Shown here piece after piece: positions 60,458-64,000 of a stretch of 64,000 bases of DNA (the stretch's first letter is position 1; each line of letters opens with the position of its first letter). Source of the stretch: Bigelowiella natans CCMP2755 (lineage: Eukaryota; Cercozoa; Chlorarachniophyceae). The stretch covers positions 20,062 to 84,061 of the forward strand of contig ADNK01003121.1 in assembly GCA_000320545.1 (NCBI GenBank), in the 5' to 3' direction. The notes below the pieces were generated by a model, which searched no databases, was not told where the DNA came from, and saw only the letters and a list, made by a program, of their open reading frames with translations. Made by a program: the position numbers and the translations under genes.

Positions 60458-63456
60458 TAGTACCTAGTATTAATATGTTCTGTAGTTGCTAGATCTGTAA
60501 GAATGATGATGATGATGATGATGATGATGACGAAGCACTAGTGATAATACTAAAGTACACTAGGATGTTTATTATATAATTATTAATATTATTATCATTA
60601 ACCACAAGCATGTGCAAGTACACCTCCGTAATGAAATTCAGCAATCTAGACTACATAGAGTAATTCTCACACAATATTATATATTATCTTGGTTTTGTGT
60701 GTTGTGACGTGACAGTCGCAGTCGTAGAGGGACACGTGCCGTTGTCGTGGGATCATGGTTGCTTGTGTTCGTGTTGTATGTACATGATGGTGAAAATGGC
60801 ACTAATAGAAGCAACAGAATTTACATTTTTTTTGTAAAATTATAACTATTCGTTAATATCCATTACGGTTATAATACACCATCATCATTCTTCGTGTCTT
60901 CTTCTAGGCATCTTTGTGGATCATCCACTCGTGCAAAGCCCGGAAAATAATTTTACACAGATGATTGTAAGTGCCGCAGTAGAAAGAAATAATATCTAGT
61001 AAGTATGATGATGTTCTTCACCTGTTTTAAGTGGTGTTGTTGTGTTGTGTTGATATTATAATGAAATAGGGCAATACATCTCTACCTGGGCGTCCTTGTT
61101 TGACTCAAATTGTAGCAGTGGAGAGGAGTTTTTTGAAAGGAGGCCATAAGGTACTTGTTCAAAGTATGTATGTGTATGTATATGTATGTATGTATGTATG
61201 TTGTACCAGCTCTCTTGAGAACAAAACAAGTAGTTGACCACACAGCTATTAATAGACTTTTAAACTATAACACCGATAACTACGACGAGGAGAAGGAGGA
61301 GTAAGGAGAAGATGTTGACATTCATGATATCATAGATCATCATCATCATCATCATCATCATGATGTGTGTGGTATGGTAGCAACCCATGGTAATAGTACT
61401 TGTTTTTTTGTTGACACAATATTCATTATTATTATCCATCATTATTAAGGTCTCTAAAGTGTTAGTATGGCTTCGATCCGGCCGTCGTCATCAAATCAGA
61501 GGTAGTATTCCTATATGATGACTACAAGAAGAAGAAGAAGAAGAAGAAGAAGAAGAAGACGACGACGAAGGAGAATCAATAGCCTCTCTAAATGCCATCA
61601 GTAGTACCGCAACAGCTGCATGATTTGAGGGAGTTACTAAGTCAATTAGTGATAATGACATCATCCTCTTGAAGATACATATTGATAGTTCCAATCCATT
61701 TTCTCTTCGCGCTCGTTGCCACTTTTCTCCCCCCCCCCCTCTTCCGCATCATCCTTCCCCTCCCCCTCCTCCTACTCCTCCTCCTCCTTTATTTTCCAAT
61801 AAAGGTGTGTCTAAGATACTACTCATACTACTACTACTACTACTACTCCCGCTACTACCCATAACCCTAATATATCATGCCCACCCCCCTCCCCCACCTT
61901 TCATTAATAACAGTGCATCTAGCTTCGATGGGGTATCCGATTGCTGGGGATGTTTCTTATGGGTAGCAATCATCAGTCACCGACTACTACTTCTTCTATT
62001 ACGACTATTATTACTATTATTAATAAGTCATAAATGTACTACTACCATTCTCTAAAATCATCCCTCCCTATCTTCTTTCTGTAATGTAGAAGAAAAAGAG
62101 AGAGGTGATTACTTTTTAATAATAGCTAGGTACTGGTTCTCTTTATCCAGCTTTATCATCATCATTTCTCAGGATACTTTATTTTACTAAAGTATTGAAG
62201 CTTTGCCTTAATGATCGCTATTGTCTTTGTGTTACAAAGGGGCTCGGAGTTGTCCAAATCTCTACCCAGAATGTGCCTCCACGCATGGAAGCTTATCATG
62301 CATCTTGCCAACAACACAAGAACTCTCAGTAATAAAAATAATAACAATATTAGTAATATTAATAATAATAATAATAATAATAATCGATACAAACATGATC
62401 ATCATCACCATCATCGATCTGGTGCATTTTTACTGAAACTTAATGGCCGAATGGATTAGAGCAAAAAAGAAGAGTGCGGAAGACAATATGATGCTGATAT
62501 TCATATATGGAACCAAATTGTTTGTATTTGACAACGATGTGTATACTACTACTACTAATTGTGGCAAATAAATGTGCAAAACTATACTGTTGGTACAGCC
62601 AAACGAAGCTACAGCTCCATACGCTTTTCTACGGTTGCCTGTGAGTCGAAGGACCCCTTTATGGTGATCATATCAGCAGCAAACCAGCTCCTAATAATAC
62701 ACACCCACACATCACAACATCAAACATCACGCATAATCATACTCATACTTACTACTCGCACAAAAATCAAGCTAGCTCTTCTATGTGGGAGAAAACAATG
62801 GAAAGCAGAAGAATGAGCTGCATGATATTAAATCACGAATATTTGTGCTCAAATATGAATACTTGTACCTCCTCCTTACCATCATGAGAGATGGATGCTG
62901 CCCACACACACCTTTTTCTCTCTCGCTGTTAATACTCCGCTACTAGCTCCTCACCCCTCCCCCACTTTATTGATAAACACATCTTCTTCTTTCACATAAA
63001 TCATAATTCATTTCTACGATATTTTTCCAGGATCACTTTGGTTTCGAGAGGACTTTAAACGAGACGTCGTTAGATGTGGCTGCTGCTGCTGCTGCTGTGG
63101 CTACTGCATTTGGTATTAGAAAGAAGAAGGGGGAGGAAGGGGAGAGGAAAGTATACGAGAAGAAGATAGAATATTATGAGCATGAGCTTCCTGCTGCTGC
63201 GCCATTAAAGACGACGATGGGAGAACACACAGCACCACCAAAACCACCAGCACCGCCACCAGCAGCAACAGCACCTTTAGCTTCGATATCATCGGTTCCA
63301 GAAGGAGGTCCTTTTAGAAGCGTCATAAGGTGGGAGAAGATGATGTGCGATGGCTGGCAGTATAGTCAGCATCAGCACCAGCACCAGAGCACTAACTCCC
63401 ACCAGCCTGAAGAAGATCATACAAATGCTGCAACTTGCTCAAGTAAGGAGTTGTAG
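59403..63456 (+). CDS. RluA-family RNA pseudouridine synthase with long low-complexity insertions
   Basis: These enzymes isomerise uridine to pseudouridine in rRNA, tRNA or mRNA. Exons in phase: 59403-59568, 59858-59895, 60129-60420, 60908-60966, 61070-61150, 61450-61501, 61914-61962, 62240-62328, then about 62610-62641 and a long last exon, about 63031-63456. The start gives VYLRSGHICVVDKPHDVYIE ('vvnKP.g'). The catalytic motif is FMNRLDFATSGIMALALS, with Asp in RLD. Then come LTQIVAVERSF, the SGRRHQIR motif ('TGR.HQIR'), VHLASMGYPIAGDVSYG and CLHAWKLIMH. The exon before the catalytic motif carries a Ser/Ala-rich insertion of about 45 residues. The last exon adds a ~140-residue tail rich in Ala, Pro, Gln and His with no known domain, ending SSKEL. 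The intron after 60420 begins inside a (GTA)n run. The joins around 62329-62641 are uncertain. The target RNA and compartment are unknown; no transit peptide is evident. Confidence 0.9.
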
Positions 63457-63478
63457 CTATGTTGTGATATAGATTATG

Positions 63479-63514
<36 letters not shown>

Positions 63515-64000
63515 TGATATTTGTGATATACCATCACAGCAGCAGCATCATTTGTAGTTACTACCGTCGTATTTAGAGCAATCAACAAATACTATTAATG
63601 CATTTAGTAAATACACAAGAAGAAAAAGAAGAAAAAGAAGAAGAAGAAGAAGAAGAAGAAGAAGAAGCACTTCTAATCATGTGTTGTTTCCTTTATAGCA
63701 ACATAGCTGCTCTTTCTCTAACTCCCCCCCCTCCCCCCACCCCCCTCTCTCTCTGTCACTTTCTTTCTCTTTCTTCCACACACATTCTTGCTACATTTGT
63801 GAAATGATGCCAGACATCGATAAGCACATATTTTATTTGCTATTGGCTGCTGCCTTTATACTGACTCTTATGATTCTTTTCTTTTGGTTGTATTAATTTG
63901 ATAATTATGATATTATCAAGATACTACAACTACTACTAGTAGTAGCTCGCCATATATTTTCCCCATGTGTGGCGTCCACCGCACCTGCACGGTACAGATC

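Noticed and set aside
63442-63456. C-terminal SKEL of the pseudouridine synthase as an ER-retention or peroxisomal signal
   Set aside because: It matches neither KDEL/HDEL nor SKL, and the protein has no signal peptide.

Overview
The window is nuclear DNA from an intron-rich, probably unicellular eukaryote. Genes are split into many short exons joined by GT-AG introns of about 50-400 bp. Di- and trinucleotide microsatellites fill introns and spacers. Most gene models below were built by joining exons whose splice phases agree; where two exons would not join in phase, this is stated. No plastid, mitochondrial, bacterial or viral gene was recognised, and I cannot name the species.

Layout, left to right. 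The 3' part of a minus-strand gene leaves the left edge (148-466). A plus-strand gene with a Ser/Arg/Pro-rich tail follows (about 1.1-4.4 kb), then a plus-strand gene for a four-EF-hand calcium-binding protein (5.1-11.9 kb). Next come minus-strand genes for a protein ending in a CaaX-type prenylation motif (13.1-14.1 kb), a secreted multidomain protein (14.9-17.1 kb) and a poorly resolved membrane protein (18.5-21.7 kb). A large plus-strand gene (22.9-32.8 kb) encodes a CMTR1-type mRNA cap-1 2'-O-methyltransferase with a G-patch and an additional zinc finger. It converges on a mitochondrial calcium uniporter (MCU) pore gene (33.4-35.6 kb, minus), which is divergent from an HMG-box gene (35.9-36.7 kb, plus). 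After a decayed LINE fragment (37.4-38.4 kb) lies a complete gene for CTR9, the TPR scaffold of the PAF1 complex (39.0-45.7 kb, minus). It is divergent from a DHHC-family palmitoyltransferase gene (46.1-49.8 kb, plus). The 50-54 kb stretch has a different texture: an uninterrupted membrane-protein ORF, a second LINE C-terminal fragment, and a U6 snRNA-like sequence between two copies of a repeat. A kinesin motor gene (54.5-58.7 kb, minus) and an RluA-type pseudouridine synthase gene (59.4-63.5 kb, plus) complete the window as a divergent pair.

Functionally this is a mix of housekeeping genes with a mild accent on RNA metabolism (cap methylation, PAF1/CTR9, pseudouridylation, U6) and calcium (EF-hand protein, MCU). 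Nothing indicates operons or clustering by pathway. I found no clear new multi-gene system. The most unusual items are the zinc finger inside the cap methyltransferase, the palmitoyltransferase whose cysteine-rich domain has lost its zinc ligands, the repeat-bounded U6, the secreted protein's domain mix, a candidate 22-nt intron, and microsatellites anchored exactly at splice sites.
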